Assembly (NCBI GenBank): GCA_037176845.1
Contig: JAYKXP010000034.1
Span: forward strand, 434,001 to 498,000
DNA: 64,000 nucleotides
Direction: 5' to 3'
Source of the DNA: Paramarasmius palmivorus
Lineage: Eukaryota; Basidiomycota; Agaricomycetes; Agaricales; Marasmiaceae
Part shown: positions 25,211 through 36,406 of the stretch, piece after piece
How positions within the stretch are numbered: the first letter of the stretch is position 1
Layout: every line of letters starts with the position of its first letter
Notes under the pieces: generated by a model
Seen by the model: only the letters and a program-made list of their open reading frames with translations
Databases searched by the model: none
What the model was told of the DNA's origin: nothing
Translations under genes and position numbers: made by a program

Positions 25211-26474
25211 ATGGCTGATGTTCTTCCAGGTGTTACTTGCCTGGAATCTTTGAATGATGAATCTGTGTATCACGTCAAGTCCAAAATGGAATCTGGAGGC
25301 GATCAGCAAGTCATTGTGGCGCAAGTTGATATGGTGTTTGAACATTCTGGTGCGTGTATTGGTCCGTCGACCTCGTGGACAGTAATAATTTATCAAACCA
25401 TTGGACCTGTAGACAGTGATCGGTCATCAGAAGGATCAACTTCCGATGATAGAGCCGATATTGAGGACTATACCTTTGGGGAGGAGCATCCAACAACGAT
25501 CCCACACAAGTCCACCCTGACAATTGTTGATTTTGGCACGCGACCGGCGAGCTACAACCCACACTTTAATATCATGGCATATACCCTCAGCACGTCGTCA
25601 AACCCCAGCAATCGAGAAATGATTAAAACAGCTATCTCGATGCTTTGTAGCTTCTACCGGGACGCCTGGGGGAATTTTCATGGGGAGAATGAGATCAAGA
25701 CCCGCCTAGAACTGTTTTTTGAGCTTCAAGAATTCTGGTCTACTGAGGACGGATCGGATAATTCTGATACACCAACAGAAGCTAACCCGCGACTTTCGTT
25801 CTTCCCGGAAGAGAAGGAAAAGAGGATTTTCGGCGACGTTCTTCGAGATGGCTATGTTCTATGCCGGTGCGTCTGGTGCTATGCCGATCTTATCACAAAT
25901 TAACAAGTGTCTCGTTCACTCTAGACTGATGAACCACCTCCAAGACAAGGATCTACTCTACCCTGACCCTTACGAAAATGGCGTAGACAGCGTAAAGAAC
26001 CTCGAGTCCTTCCGTGTTGCTTGCATCACGCATGGCATATCCGATGAAGACATCTTCCAGATAAGCGATCTCGTGGCAGGGACCAGTAAATCATTAGCCC
26101 GAGTTGCTAAGACGATCATTGCGCTATTCAACTTGGCATCCGAAGGCAATGGCCTACACAAAGAGATCAATTCAGAAAGCACTGACACAACATCCTCTAT
26201 TGGGAACTCACGGATTTCGGTGCACGATTTGGGTAGTTGGGGGTCGTTGACCAGTCGTTCTAGCCGCAGACGATCAAAGAGACGTAGCAGGAGATCGGAT
26301 AGCTCGTACTCAGGTCAGTACCTATTTCCTTACACTTCTCTCAAGTTGAATTATGGGTTTGCTTTGATAGATCGGGCTAGATTACCCGGAAAACGACCTG
26401 TACTACCCCCGCCACCTCGGCTTCCTCCACCATTGCCACCAACGCTTGTAGAGTCTGAGCTTGAAGTATCCTGA
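25211..26474 (+). CDS. Calponin-homology (CH) domain protein
   Basis: The start MADVLPGVTCLES is at 25211. The intron 25867-25924 joins RDGYVLCR to LMNHLQDKDLLYPDPYENG in phase; with the rest read through this gives 401 codons. A further GT-AG intron (about 26315-26371, 57 nt, a multiple of three) could remove residues before RARLPGKRPVLPPPP. The CH domain spans the LRDGYVLCRLMNHL helix, VDSVKNLESFRVACITHGI and the DIFQISDLVAG...SLARVAKTIIALFNL block. CH domains bind actin or act in Rho-GEF signalling. The first 200 residues are unrecognised and acidic. The C-terminus is Ser/Arg-rich then polyproline, which could bind SH3 domains. It lies 4 nt downstream of the preceding gene on the same strand, so a read-through or fused transcript should be considered. 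Confidence 0.7.
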
Positions 26475-26790
26475 CGATATTAATAAGAAGATCTATAGAA
26501 TGGCATATAAATTTCGCGGACAAGTTAAAATCTCAAGCGTTTATATTGCTATAGACGCCCACTTTAGTGCTCTAGAAAACACCTCGCAGGGTCACTTTAC
26601 TGAGCTCTTCCTGACTCGTCACGGAAACGTTTGAACTTCGTTGTTATCATGATTGCATGAGGCGCTACTCTATGATTCATCATCTCATTGTTTTGTACAC
26701 TCAGAGTTGAAAGCTACTCGCGGCCTGGCCGGTCCGTTACCCACTCCCGCCGCGGAGTTCCAGAGCTTCCTTTTTCGGATGCTTATCACA

Positions 26791-26821
26791 TGACGTCACG
26801 GATATTGGACCTGCCACGTCA
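26791..26821. promoter_or_regulatory. CRE palindrome and UPRE-like element upstream of the bZIP gene
   Basis: TGACGTCA at 26791-26798 is a perfect cAMP-response-type palindrome, a classic bZIP site. CCACGTCA at 26814-26821 reads TGACGTGG on the minus strand, the core of the unfolded-protein-response element bound by XBP1/HAC1 proteins. A further CCACGT lies at 26845-26850. They sit about 110-140 bp upstream of the ATG, a position suited to autoregulation. Confidence 0.6.
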
Positions 26822-26932
26822 GTTGATAGGTTCTTTACGAACGACCACGTAGCTCGTCCTGCTCCCCTAGCAGTATCTCCTGCTACTTAATCAGCAGCGC
26901 CCTTTCCGTTTTCTCTCTTCACGATCCACGAA

Positions 26933-28149
26933 ATGTCATCTCATAAATCGGAACGTTCACCATCACCATCATACTCATCACCAGAACCTGGTCCTTCTCG
27001 CAAACGTCCCCGCTCTGAGATCTCCTCAGGGAATCGCAAGGAGGCTAGGGCTCATCGCAACCGTATCGCTGCACAGAACTCACGAGATCGGAAGAAAGCA
27101 CAGTTCGCTTATCTCGAACAAAGAGTAGCCGAGCTCGAAGAAGAGAACAGGCGTCTTCGTGCAGGATCTACTCCTTCTGAACCTCAACAGGATAACGCCA
27201 AGGACAGAGAAAACCAGGAGCTCAAAGCTCGCATCGCGACGCTCGAGCGTGGTCTGGAAGCCGTTGTCAAAGCTTTCTCTGTCCATGGAGCACCTTCTAC
27301 TTTTACAGCAGAAGCACCGTCAACTTCTATATCATCCAATCCTTCTTCTCATTCCGCCACTTTGAATCCCGTCGACACCTCTGCGCCGACCACAGCCTCT
27401 CATCCTGTGGAGTCCTCATCTTCCGCCACACCGACGCACACTACTTCCTTTTCACCTACACCATCTCACACTTCCGACATCCCACAGTTCACCTTCACCA
27501 CATCAACTTCCTCTACGCCTCTTCGGTCCGAGTCTCAGTCCCAGTCCACTCGCCATCTAGCACGGATGGCGACCATACCCCCTCGTATGGCCCTGCAGCG
27601 GGTGAACTTGAACTCGACTCAACCTACCGCTCTGATGGCGCAGCCTACTTCCCCGCTCAAGACTTCATCTCCGTTGACGATCCAACAATGGAAGCTTTCT
27701 TCCGTGAGATCCTCTGCGACTCTCGCTCCACCTCTCCCTCAACGGAGGCGAGGTCAAAGAGTGTATCAGCTCTTGATTTGCTCCACTCTTCCGGACAAAC
27801 TCAAGGGGCGAAGACGACGGCGCCGGCCGGTTCACAGGAGATGAAGCAGGGGACAGAGGTCGATATGTTGGGAATGGGTATGGATATGGCGAGTCTCGAA
27901 GGATTCGGTGTGGGGTTGGGTATTGACATGAGTACTGAGGGAACGTCTGGGTTAGTGACTAATGAGACTATTGTGTCCACTTCGGGAGGCTTTACAGCGA
28001 CGTGGTTGGGCAAGTACGATGATGGTCAAGACCTTGACTACAACGCACTCTTGCAAGGACTGGAGTCGATTCCTGTATTACAGTCGGATAGCAGCGCTGC
28101 ATCTGTGACGCCACTGGACTTGGGTTCATCTGGTGTTCAAGTTGCCTGA
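26933..28149 (+). CDS. bZIP transcription factor, candidate HAC1/XBP1 homologue with unconventional intron
   Basis: Frame 1 starts at 26933 and encodes a bZIP: NRKEARAHRNRIAAQNSRDR basic region (about residues 34-53) followed by KKAQFAYLEQRVAELEEEN and heptad leucines. The basic region resembles basidiomycete HAC1/XBP1 proteins that control the ER unfolded protein response. Unspliced, frame 1 ends at 27844 (303 aa) in a basic tail. A second frame, open upstream of 27688 to 28149, encodes DFISVDDPTMEAFFREIL and an acidic, hydrophobic activation-like C-terminus. Removing 27531-27595 (65 nt, TCCG|AGTC...CCTG|CAGC) joins the frames and gives 383 aa. The 3' site CTG|CAGC matches the IRE1 loop consensus; the 5' site CCG|AGTC matches only partly. 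No in-phase GT-AG intron of normal size was found. Upstream sites suggest self-regulation. Confidence 0.75.
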
Positions 28150-28785
28150 GCGCGCTCCGATTGGTCGCAGGAGTAAACGGACCAACCAACTCAAGTTTTA
28201 TTGTGTAGCTCTCCGCCTCGAAGGATTGGGACTCTGTCTTGGATCTCTTGTCATTTCTTTCGTGCCTTTCGTCTTGTCTATACCCATTGTGTACTTTTAC
28301 AACTCGTCTAACCTTATACCTCATTTTTTCCTATCATATCTTTTATCCTCGATCTTTCTACTGCACCTACATTACGCATATCATCCATTTACGCACACCG
28401 TTATCCCTCAACCTTCCTTTCCGAGATTATTCCCTCTTACACCCATTCCTTCTCCGGTTCCCGATGCATTAGCTCCTACCTGCGGGTGGTGAGCGCTTTG
28501 GAATCGAACAGTGGTCTGGGATATTCGACTACATTTACGCTTAGGGCTGGGTCAAGTAGATGATGAAACGCAGGGTGTTTTGTGCATCAAAGGAGGATAT
28601 CGTGGTCGTCTTATAAGAACTAGAGTACAGCGACGTGTTCGGTAAGTAACTTCGTGTCTCGTCGTGTAAAGAAACATGCACCTCGTGGCGCCACGAAGCT
28701 CGCTATGCCATGCAGGTGACCGGTGACAACTCTGACTAATAGCAGTTCTTTGTCTTTCCCATCATCCCCTCGAGATCGTACAGCA
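28150..28785. other. Intergenic: HAC1-like 3' UTR and promoter of MYND-1
   Basis: About 640 bp, pyrimidine-rich after the stop (28240-28480). No gene is seen. Confidence 0.5.
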
Positions 28786-30625
28786 ATGAACCTCAAAGAT
28801 GAGGCCTTTGTGAGTCCAATGTCTTGACTTCTGTTCATCTGTTCATGACTGACCTTCTGTCAAGTACTCAACTAAAGCCCCCGGACGAATCTTCAGCCGT
28901 GGACTTGAAATGCAGATAATTCGCGACGCCGCCCTACAACGCGTTCCTTCTCCGGCAGACGCCATGGATTCATTGATACGCCCCGTTCCCGACTCTTTCG
29001 ACATCCGTAAACCCGAAGAAGACTGTCTCCGAGCACTAGACGCCATCACCTACTTTGCCACATCGGCTACACCACACAGAGAACTTTATCTTTTGTGGCC
29101 TCATATTCGCGATTGGACCGTGCTATTCCTACAGAATACTCTATGTGACCTTTATCCACATGGTGTCACTGCCGAAGGAATGGAAATCCAGGATCAGATC
29201 TTCTTTGCGATTTCACACGTCGTCAAGGTCTTCGAAACCTGTGTTCTGGAACGCCGGAGAACGCCTTCGGAACCATCAATCATCGGACAAACCAATATGC
29301 CAATCCTTATGCTTCTAATCGAGGCCTTGTTCGCTCTCGTAGGAACAAGCCACTACTGGTTTCCTATCATATTCATTCGTTTCCTGGAACTTTGGCCGAA
29401 AGAAGCTGTGGCCTCTCACTATCAAGCCAACCTTTGCGCATCTCAATGACAAAGGCTACGATATCGTAGCCCTGACCGTACAAGGGTTGTGCTGCAGGCT
29501 GTCGATTGGTGGTGTAGTCGATACCTTCGACCTGTTATGCCATCTATCGTTAATAGCGTATACCATGGCGCAAGCTCAGGATGGGTTGAGGCGTGCGTTG
29601 GCGGGTGGCTTGGTCAAATGGGTATGTGCCGCCCTAAGGCGAGCACTGTCCTTCAAGGAGACACCACGTCCCTTAGGCTGCTCAGTTGCCACTGTTTTCC
29701 GGAATGGTTGTCTCATCCTTGACCTTGCGTTTTCGGAAGGATTTACCTGGTTAGTAGAGGCCCTTGATCACGGGGTTCTTCTCCTAGCAGCTAAGGTTTC
29801 GAAGGTTGACGCAAACAATGCTCCGTCGAGGGAGCAAGTGATCTCTTTATACCGCGTCGTGATAGACAGGATGGTGCCATTCCTGATCTACAAATCGGTG
29901 CTGCACCGTGTTAGGCATGGGCTTCGAACGCTTAACCACAGGATGTCATTAAATGGTCTCAACTTTCCTCGCGACTTGCAACCATCGATTTGTACTCTTG
30001 CCAAAATCGCTGCTTCTATGCAGGGGCATATCCTGCGATTCCGAGAACTCGAGGGATCCAGATTGTGTTCCAATCCGCTGGTAAATTTCTACATGCCCTT
30101 GAATAACACATCTTCTGATCGATCTTTCAGTGTCCGGCTAAAGCCGATCCCAGGCACAGTAAGCTAGTCTCCCTGAAACGATGTATGGGATGCTTGAGGG
30201 TTGTGTATTGCACCGACTCGTGCCGAGAGATGGATTGGAAGGCACGTCACAAGCTCACGTGTAAAACGGAGGAAGTTCCATCTAATGGTGCGTAGTATCT
30301 GGTTTCTGGAATCCAAATTTATTGTAACATACGCCTTCCAGGTTTCTCTGCGCTTCCTTCTGAATTTGACGAAGCGTTTATGAGATATCACGTTCGTCTC
30401 ATGGTAGAAAAAGATCTTGCACAATACATGGATAACCCGAAGCTTCAGTTCGATTTTCGCGAATCAGCTCTCACGGTATCTCGGGTATCTCAGGATTCAG
30501 TGTTGCCTGCTCATCTTCGTCGCGAAGTTGTGCAAGGGAAGGAAATCTTGATCAACATTCGCCTTCCTGGAACAGATAATAGGAACTATACGCTGATCTA
30601 TTTGTACACCCTTCGTACTACATAA
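28786..30625 (+). pseudogene. MYND-1: MYND zinc-finger paralogue with a frameshift
   Basis: First copy of the array. Exon 1 (28786-28809, MNLKDEAF) joins exon 2 at 28865 through a 55-nt intron. Exon 2 (28865-30080) carries the helical N-terminal region (RALDAITYFATSATPHRELY, LWPHIRDWTVLFLQN). Near 29420-29450 the frame shifts by +1: alignment with MYND-2 shows one extra base between SHYQAN and the DKGYDIVALTVQGLCCR segment. Exon 2 is 1216 nt, one more than a multiple of three. After the shift the frame is open. Introns 30081-30130 and 30288-30341 flank the MYND exon, with Cys ligands in CPAK, KRCMGC and VVYCTDSC, then WKARHKLTC. The C-terminal domain ends KEILINIRLPG...YLYTL. Without the shift it would match MYND-2 closely. 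A sequencing error is possible. Confidence 0.75.
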
Positions 30626-30818
30626 TCTCAGTATGTGTCTCCATGCGGCCTTCTGAGAACGTATTTACTCGATATCGCGATACTGTTTATACATAACTTA
30701 GTAATAGTGGAGTGCATAGTATGGGAAACAAAAGTAATTGATGTTGACCCAGAATTCATCGAGGATTATGGGTCTATTACAACCGTAGCAATATGATTGA
30801 CTGGCGAGATCCAGAGAT

Positions 30819-33800
30819 TTAAGCCAGATCCATGTCTTCTCGGATGACAAGCACTCCCTGGGGCTTATCGTCCCAGTGGTTATCAGGGCGTGCAATTTGT
30901 TCCTTAAGCTCGATATCTTTAGCGTTCTACAACAGTTGTCAGCGGCTTTTGGAAAAGTAAATTTGGAGCTTACCAGATTTTGAGGTAAATTCTTGAACAC
31001 GGACCCCATTTCAACGTGAGGATTCATACCCAACGAGATTTGTGGGGAGGAAAATCAATGGCATTGGATGACACTGGATGACATCCGATGCCTTCCGATA
31101 AGCCTGCAATGTAGCTGATGACAACCTATAACTCACGCAACTCGTGGATTGAAAGTCTTCATCTCATCTTCAAGAATCAACTCACCTTTGCTGAACATTC
31201 TTGAGGTCAACCAAGGTTCAAATATCCACTGTAATCGTCTAGAAGGTGTGCCGCCGCGAGCGTTGTCGGCAAAAAGGGTCCGTGCACTATTTGCACGTGT
31301 TTCCACTGTCCCTGCAAATCCCTCACTTATACCTTGCCGTCGTTCCCCAACTTCTTTCCTCCCGACCCCCACCATCTCACGCCACGTCACCGTCGTCCTT
31401 CGCGGAATTTCAATCCAGTTCACGTTTTGCGCCAGATAGAATGCCTTAATGATTATGAGAAAGGTCATTGAAGAGGTCTCGAGGTACGTGGCCTGCACTT
31501 AACGCGTCTTCCAATAATTCACTTTGCTTAATAGATTTTGCCAGACACGAAATGATTAGGAAGTAACGGAAAGCGATACATAGGCTCCCCGACGCGGCTA
31601 GAGACTAGGTTCGTCGTTTACATTTACCTATCTCGACACAACCCTTTGACTTTGCCTCCTAATAGGCAGACACGCGTCGTCGGGTGATGGGCAGACGATG
31701 GATATGTGCCTGGGTTTTTAAGCTGGATGCACGTAAGTGGCTATACTATGTGGTGTGAGTGTCGTCTAACATACAGTTTACAGTCTGTCTTCGTATCTTG
31801 ACTTGAAGGGATGGACTCGGGATGTTGATATAGTCTGTAGCAACCTTGTACTGTAAATTATGTAGTGGAATAGATGATATTGGATGCCTATTAATGAAAA
31901 ACGGATGAATACAGGATGAAAGAGCCTCCTAAGGAGAGCCCCGGATTCTCATCGGATGTTATTGGATGTCATCGTATACCGTCAGAAAGGGCGGCAAGTT
32001 AACGATGCTATCCAATGACATCCAATGACATTCGATGCCTATAGTTCATCGGTTGTCATAGGCTGTCATCTGATATTGTCGGCGCAAATCTCGTTGGGAT
32101 TCATAGTGTGCTCGCTGGGATGTGTGCTAGTTTGTACGCTTTGAACGGGACCTGAGCTAACCGTGACGACTGCACTACCATTGCGGAACGTTGTCCTGCT
32201 ATTGAGCCTGTTCGACTCGTGAGATTGCTGGTTCAAAAAGACCACGATCACTTACAGGGCAACTACAGAGACAGTAAGCCACAATAACGTTATAGAAAGT
32301 CCAGGGAAAAACTCACGCATGGTTATCACATATAGTTTGCTTTCGCAGTAGTACAATGCGGTCCTGTACGATTCTCATTCGATAACAGATTATAGAAGCT
32401 GAGACGTGCGGAAACTTACCAGTTCAGTGACCCTGACTGGGCGATGTACATTACGAGTAAGATAACTTGAAGGAGTGTCATTAGGATACCACGAGTCACT
32501 GTGTACTGATGGAGCCTTTGTAATAGAGTGTCGGTACTGCGAGGATCATTCAGAAGGTCAGCGGAGTCATGGGCCTGTAAAATACGCACCTCTTGATACC
32601 CGTTCGCGAACTCCTAAATGACCATAGCAAAGCGAAGGTGACAAACAAGTCCCCTAATGCTGCAAAGCCACAATAGAGGCCTAATTGGATCTGCGATACA
32701 CTTGCGTCAACGCTTCTTCGAGGGGTTACTCAATGCCATTTCAACACACTGACCTTGATCTTCGTAGTCGTGAGCAAGTGTAAATTCGCGTGAATCAGAC
32801 CATCGACTCCAACCACTATGGTAAAGGTAAGATTTAAATTTCAGGATGACAGGGAGACATACTTATACCAGGGACTGCAGCAAAATGCATCAGAACAAGT
32901 CTTGGTGTGATATCAAACACGGGAACCGACCAAAAGCAGCGATTGCGCATGCAATCTATGCGAATACTAGTGTAAGCAACTTTCAAATGCAATCCCTCAA
33001 GGATGATTACGGACGATGATATATGGGACCACTTGATGAATGCGATTGACTATAAATTTCGATCAGATTAATGAACAGGTAGCAATTTATGAGGTCGTTG
33101 GACTTACACATCAAGACTCGGGTCGCAAAGAAAACTTGTACCCTATGGAAATGATGCGGTCAACAAGCTATCACCGGCTCGAAGAAACAAACATACATCA
33201 ACGTTATTACCACGGTGATGACCACCGCCGACATCTGGTAGAGGAATCTTGGATTGTGTGAGCGCAAACCAATCATGATAAATCTTGATATTCACGGCAT
33301 ATTGCTTTGTAGGGCCGTAATGTCGCCAAAATTAGATATCTGAAGCGGAGGTATAGGCAAGGCAGCAAGCGATGTATCGATAGTGCTTACTTGCACATAG
33401 TGGATGTCAAGACTGTTCAAGACCGTGGCTGCAATATTCAGGATTCTACCCATTACATTGGTCAGCGATGAGGTTCGGGGAAGGTGCAAATTGCTTACAC
33501 AAGAACAGTGACTAGTGCTCGAAGAGTCCATTTGTCCGTGTTGCTGTTCAGGTATTGCCAAGCCTGAACCAGAGAAACCTGTCGGAAGAGGACTTCAGTT
33601 GCCGAACATTGGGAATGAGACGTAATGTACACTGAGGAAACAATGAAACCTAATGGAAGAAGAATCAGACATACAGACATACAGACCCCGAGAGTAAGTA
33701 ACGCATAAGCTTACCAGAGAATGGGCCGTCTTGAAAAGCTGAAAGATCTACGCCTTTTGGGAAAACGAGACCTGGCGGGAGGTTACCTGCAGGGAGATGG

Positions 33801-33850
33801 ACTGTGTGAACGATGCTATCTCCTAAGCATAGATATAGCTGGATCCGAAG
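30819..33850 (-). pseudogene. DUF6534-type seven-helix membrane protein gene, interrupted by a transposon
   Basis: Minus strand. Readable exons in order: DLSAFQDGPFSG and FIVSS (33.7-33.6 kb); VSLVQAWQYLNSNTDKWTLR; ILNIAATVLNSLDIHYVQ; ISNFGDITALQSN; MSAVVITVVITL and VQVFFATRVLM; IQLGLYCGFAALGDLFVTF with SRTGIKR (32.6 kb); STDTLLQRLHQYTVTRGIL; then YYCESKLYVITM, a 7-nt microexon and LLNSRTTFRNGS. This is the Q-YF, VQ-FFA-R, R-TG and LNSR pattern of the DUF6534 family (function unknown). The last exons are split: the frame runs to HPSEHTMN, enters a 1,070-bp element (31029-32098), and resumes in phase as PHVEMGSVFKNLPQNL before a 47-nt intron and GVLVIREDMDLA (stop 30819). As it stands the protein would terminate 11 codons into the element (32066). 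The start codon is unresolved. Confidence 0.72.
31029..32098. mobile_element. TIR element (1,070 bp) with 7-bp target duplication
   Basis: The termini are perfect 14-bp inverted repeats, CCCAACGAGATTTG at 31029-31042 and its complement at 32085-32098. ATTCATA flanks both sides (31022-31028 and 32099-32105). Subterminal regions contain clustered GGATGACAT / ATGACATCC motifs in both orientations (31052-31090 and 31955-32035). The longest internal ORF (minus, 31133-31498) starts at GTG and resembles no transposase, so the element is non-autonomous. Excision leaving one ATTCATA restores the reading frame of the DUF6534 gene. A 7-bp duplication is unusual; hAT and P types give 8 bp. Confidence 0.85.
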
Positions 33851-34309
33851 TGCGAGCACATGCTAGGAGAATAGAACAAGACATTCTCGGCGAAGCAGAA
33901 TCAGGATGTCATGTCGTCTTTGGAAACAGTCGGAACACCTTGCAGACCAAGTTGATCCTCATCATGATTCATGAGATGAATAAGTAGATGAACCAAGGAA
34001 CAGCGGGTCGATGGCGGAGTTATTCAAGAAGAGATATGATCCCCACTTCAAGTGGGATCAAGGTTGCGCCATCCATCTACCCGGTACCGCGAGTATGGAC
34101 ACGTGCACGTATTGTGAACTCCGGTTTCTGGAAATGGCAGGCGCACAGCTTTTGTTTCTTCCTTCCTTCATTGATAACGTTGCTAATCCGTCGCGAGATT
34201 CGTAGCCTGACTGGTCTTTGTGACGATGGTGTCACGTCAAGCTCGAGCATCAAGCCGGTAGCAAGCTTACTCTTTCCACCCATCTTCCGTTAGTCCATAC
34301 CTTGCACCA

Positions 34310-36132
34310 ATGTCTCCCTCGCCGGAGGAAGCGTTTGTGAGCCCATTGTTTCCTTACATCCCGATAACTGATATATGACCGATCTTTTGTTTAGTACCTG
34401 TGGACTGCTCCGGGTAGAACAGTCAATCGTGGGCTTGAGATGCAAAAAATCACCGCCGCTGCGAAACAACGGCTATCTTCGCCAAGAGAGGCCGGTCTCT
34501 CACTGTTTCAGCCCCTTCCCAGCTCCTTCAACATTCTTGAACCCCAAGAAAAGAGCCTTCAGTCCCTCGATGCTATCACTTACTTTGTGACTTCGACTTC
34601 CTTGGACACGAAACTTCATCCTTTATGGCCCTCGATTCGTGATTGGACTATCCTCTTCCTCCGTAATGTCCTTGAAGATCTATATCCGACTCATCTTACA
34701 CCAAAAGGGTTGGGTATTCAAGACCAGATCTTCTTCATAACGTCTCACGTAATCGAGACCTTCCGAGCCTACGGCCTGGAATGCCAGCGGATGCCTTCGC
34801 AAGCGCCGGTCATCGGGCATGCTGACCTTCTCCTTCTTGACCACATACTCGAAGCCATATTGGTTTTGCTAGGAACCAGCCACTATTGGTTTCCCATCAT
34901 ATGGATTCGGTTCTTGCCACTCATCTCGAACGAGCTCGTTTTCTCGCATTTCAAATCTGCCATGGAACGTTTCAGAGACAAATACGACGTCGCAACGTTG
35001 TGCGTACAAGGACTATGCTGCAGGGTATCTATGGCCGGCCCAGTCGACCCATTCGATCTGATGTGTCACCTGTCGTTGATTTCTATCATCATGACGCACA
35101 TTCCAGATGGTTTAACTCGTATGCTAGCGCGTAGCTTGGTGAAATGGGTGTGCGTGGCTTTTGCCCATGTCATGTCCATACAGGTGACGGTACCGGTTGT
35201 ATGCGACACAGTAGCCACCGTCGTTCAACACAGTTGCATAGTGATCAACTTCGCATTTCTATACGGCTTTACCTGGGTGGTAGAGGCGCTTGATAACGGC
35301 ATTCTTCTTTTGGCGACGAAGGTTTCCGACATGCGTATCGATCACCTATCGTCGAAGGTGAATATAGTCCGTTTCTACTGCGGCGTAGTCGGAGCTATTT
35401 CGCCATTCTTGATTCACCGATCGGTCTTGCATCGAGTGAGGCATGGGCTTCTGAAGTTGCAACGCAAGATCTCTTCAAGATCTCTCGAGCTTCCGCACGC
35501 TTTAAAGCCGGTGCTTGCAAATCTTGAAAACTTTGCTGCTGCTATAAAAGATGGTATGCAGCAATTCATAGAACTTAAGGAATCTAAGTGCTGTTCGAAC
35601 AGTTTGGTAAGTGTCAGCTCTCCTTCGGATATCTTTAGCCATCTAACTATCATTCCAGTGCCCAGCCAAAACTGATACAGAAAGAAGCAGGCCGATCGCG
35701 TTCAAGAGATGTACGGGGTGCTTGAGGGCAGTGTATTGCAGTGAACCGTGCCGGAAGATCGATTGGAAGACGGGCCATAGGCAGATGTGTAAAACGAAGG
35801 AGGTCCCCAAGAATGGTAAGCATTTTCTCCCTTGGGGATCCGAATCTGACGGTCGCTTTCCAGGGTTATCTGCGCTTCCGTCTGACTTTGACGAATCATT
35901 TGCACGATATTTCGTTCACAGTGCTCTTCGCCAAGATCTTCAAGAACTTGCAGGTCACACGAGCATTGAATTTGACCTTCGGGTGTCGCCTCCCAAGATT
36001 TCTACCAAATCTCTAGATCAGGCATCGGCTCATCGTGTCATGTCGGAGAAGGAAGTGTTAGTTGATGTCATTTTCCCTGGAGAGAGGCGAGAGTATAGAA
36101 TGACTTATTTGCAAAGCCTTGAAATGGTGTAA
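34310..36132 (+). CDS. MYND-2: MYND zinc-finger protein
   Basis: Four exons (34310-34336, 34395-35606, 35659-35815, 35864-36132) give 554 codons in phase. Exon 1 encodes MSPSPEEAF, as in MYND-1. Residues 10-410 form a long, mostly helical region with blocks also found in MYND-1 (LDAITYFVTSTSLDTKLHPL, LVGTSHYWFP-like LLGTSHYWFPI, CVQGLCCR, FTWVVEALDNGILL, SVLHRVRHG). Exon 3 is the MYND finger: CPAK...KRCTGCLRAVYCSEPC then WKTGHRQMC, a C/H zinc-binding pattern used for protein-protein contacts. The C-terminal 90 residues end with KEVLVDVIFPG...YLQSL. Closest in the window to MYND-1. Likely cytosolic or nuclear: no signal peptide or membrane helix. Function unknown. Confidence 0.88.
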
Positions 36133-36406
36133 CTTCGTTGAACCTTCCAGAATGTCAAGACTGTAATTGATGGTCCTTTCTTCTTTCCTTCGTTGCCCTT
36201 GTACATAGTCTTCGAAAATTGCCGCGTCATGTCAATGCCAATGACGACGGGCTTCTGTCAAGTCAAGTTGACGCTTTCAATTGATTTCCGTTATCAACAT
36301 CAAAACCGGACACAATTCGCTTTACTGACCCGAAAGAAGCATTTTAACGTTTTTGACTAGTAAAAAATTAGACGCAGCAAACGACGCCTTTCGACCACCG
36401 ACTACC

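Noticed and set aside
27519..27560. GT-AG intron of 35-42 nt as an alternative to the IRE1-type intron
   Set aside because: A GT...CATCTAG segment of about 35 nt would also restore the frame, but it is shorter than every other intron in the window (about 44-74 nt). Not fully excluded.
31133..31498. 121-codon minus ORF as a gene
   Set aside because: Starts at GTG, lies wholly inside the 1,070-bp TIR element and resembles no protein family.
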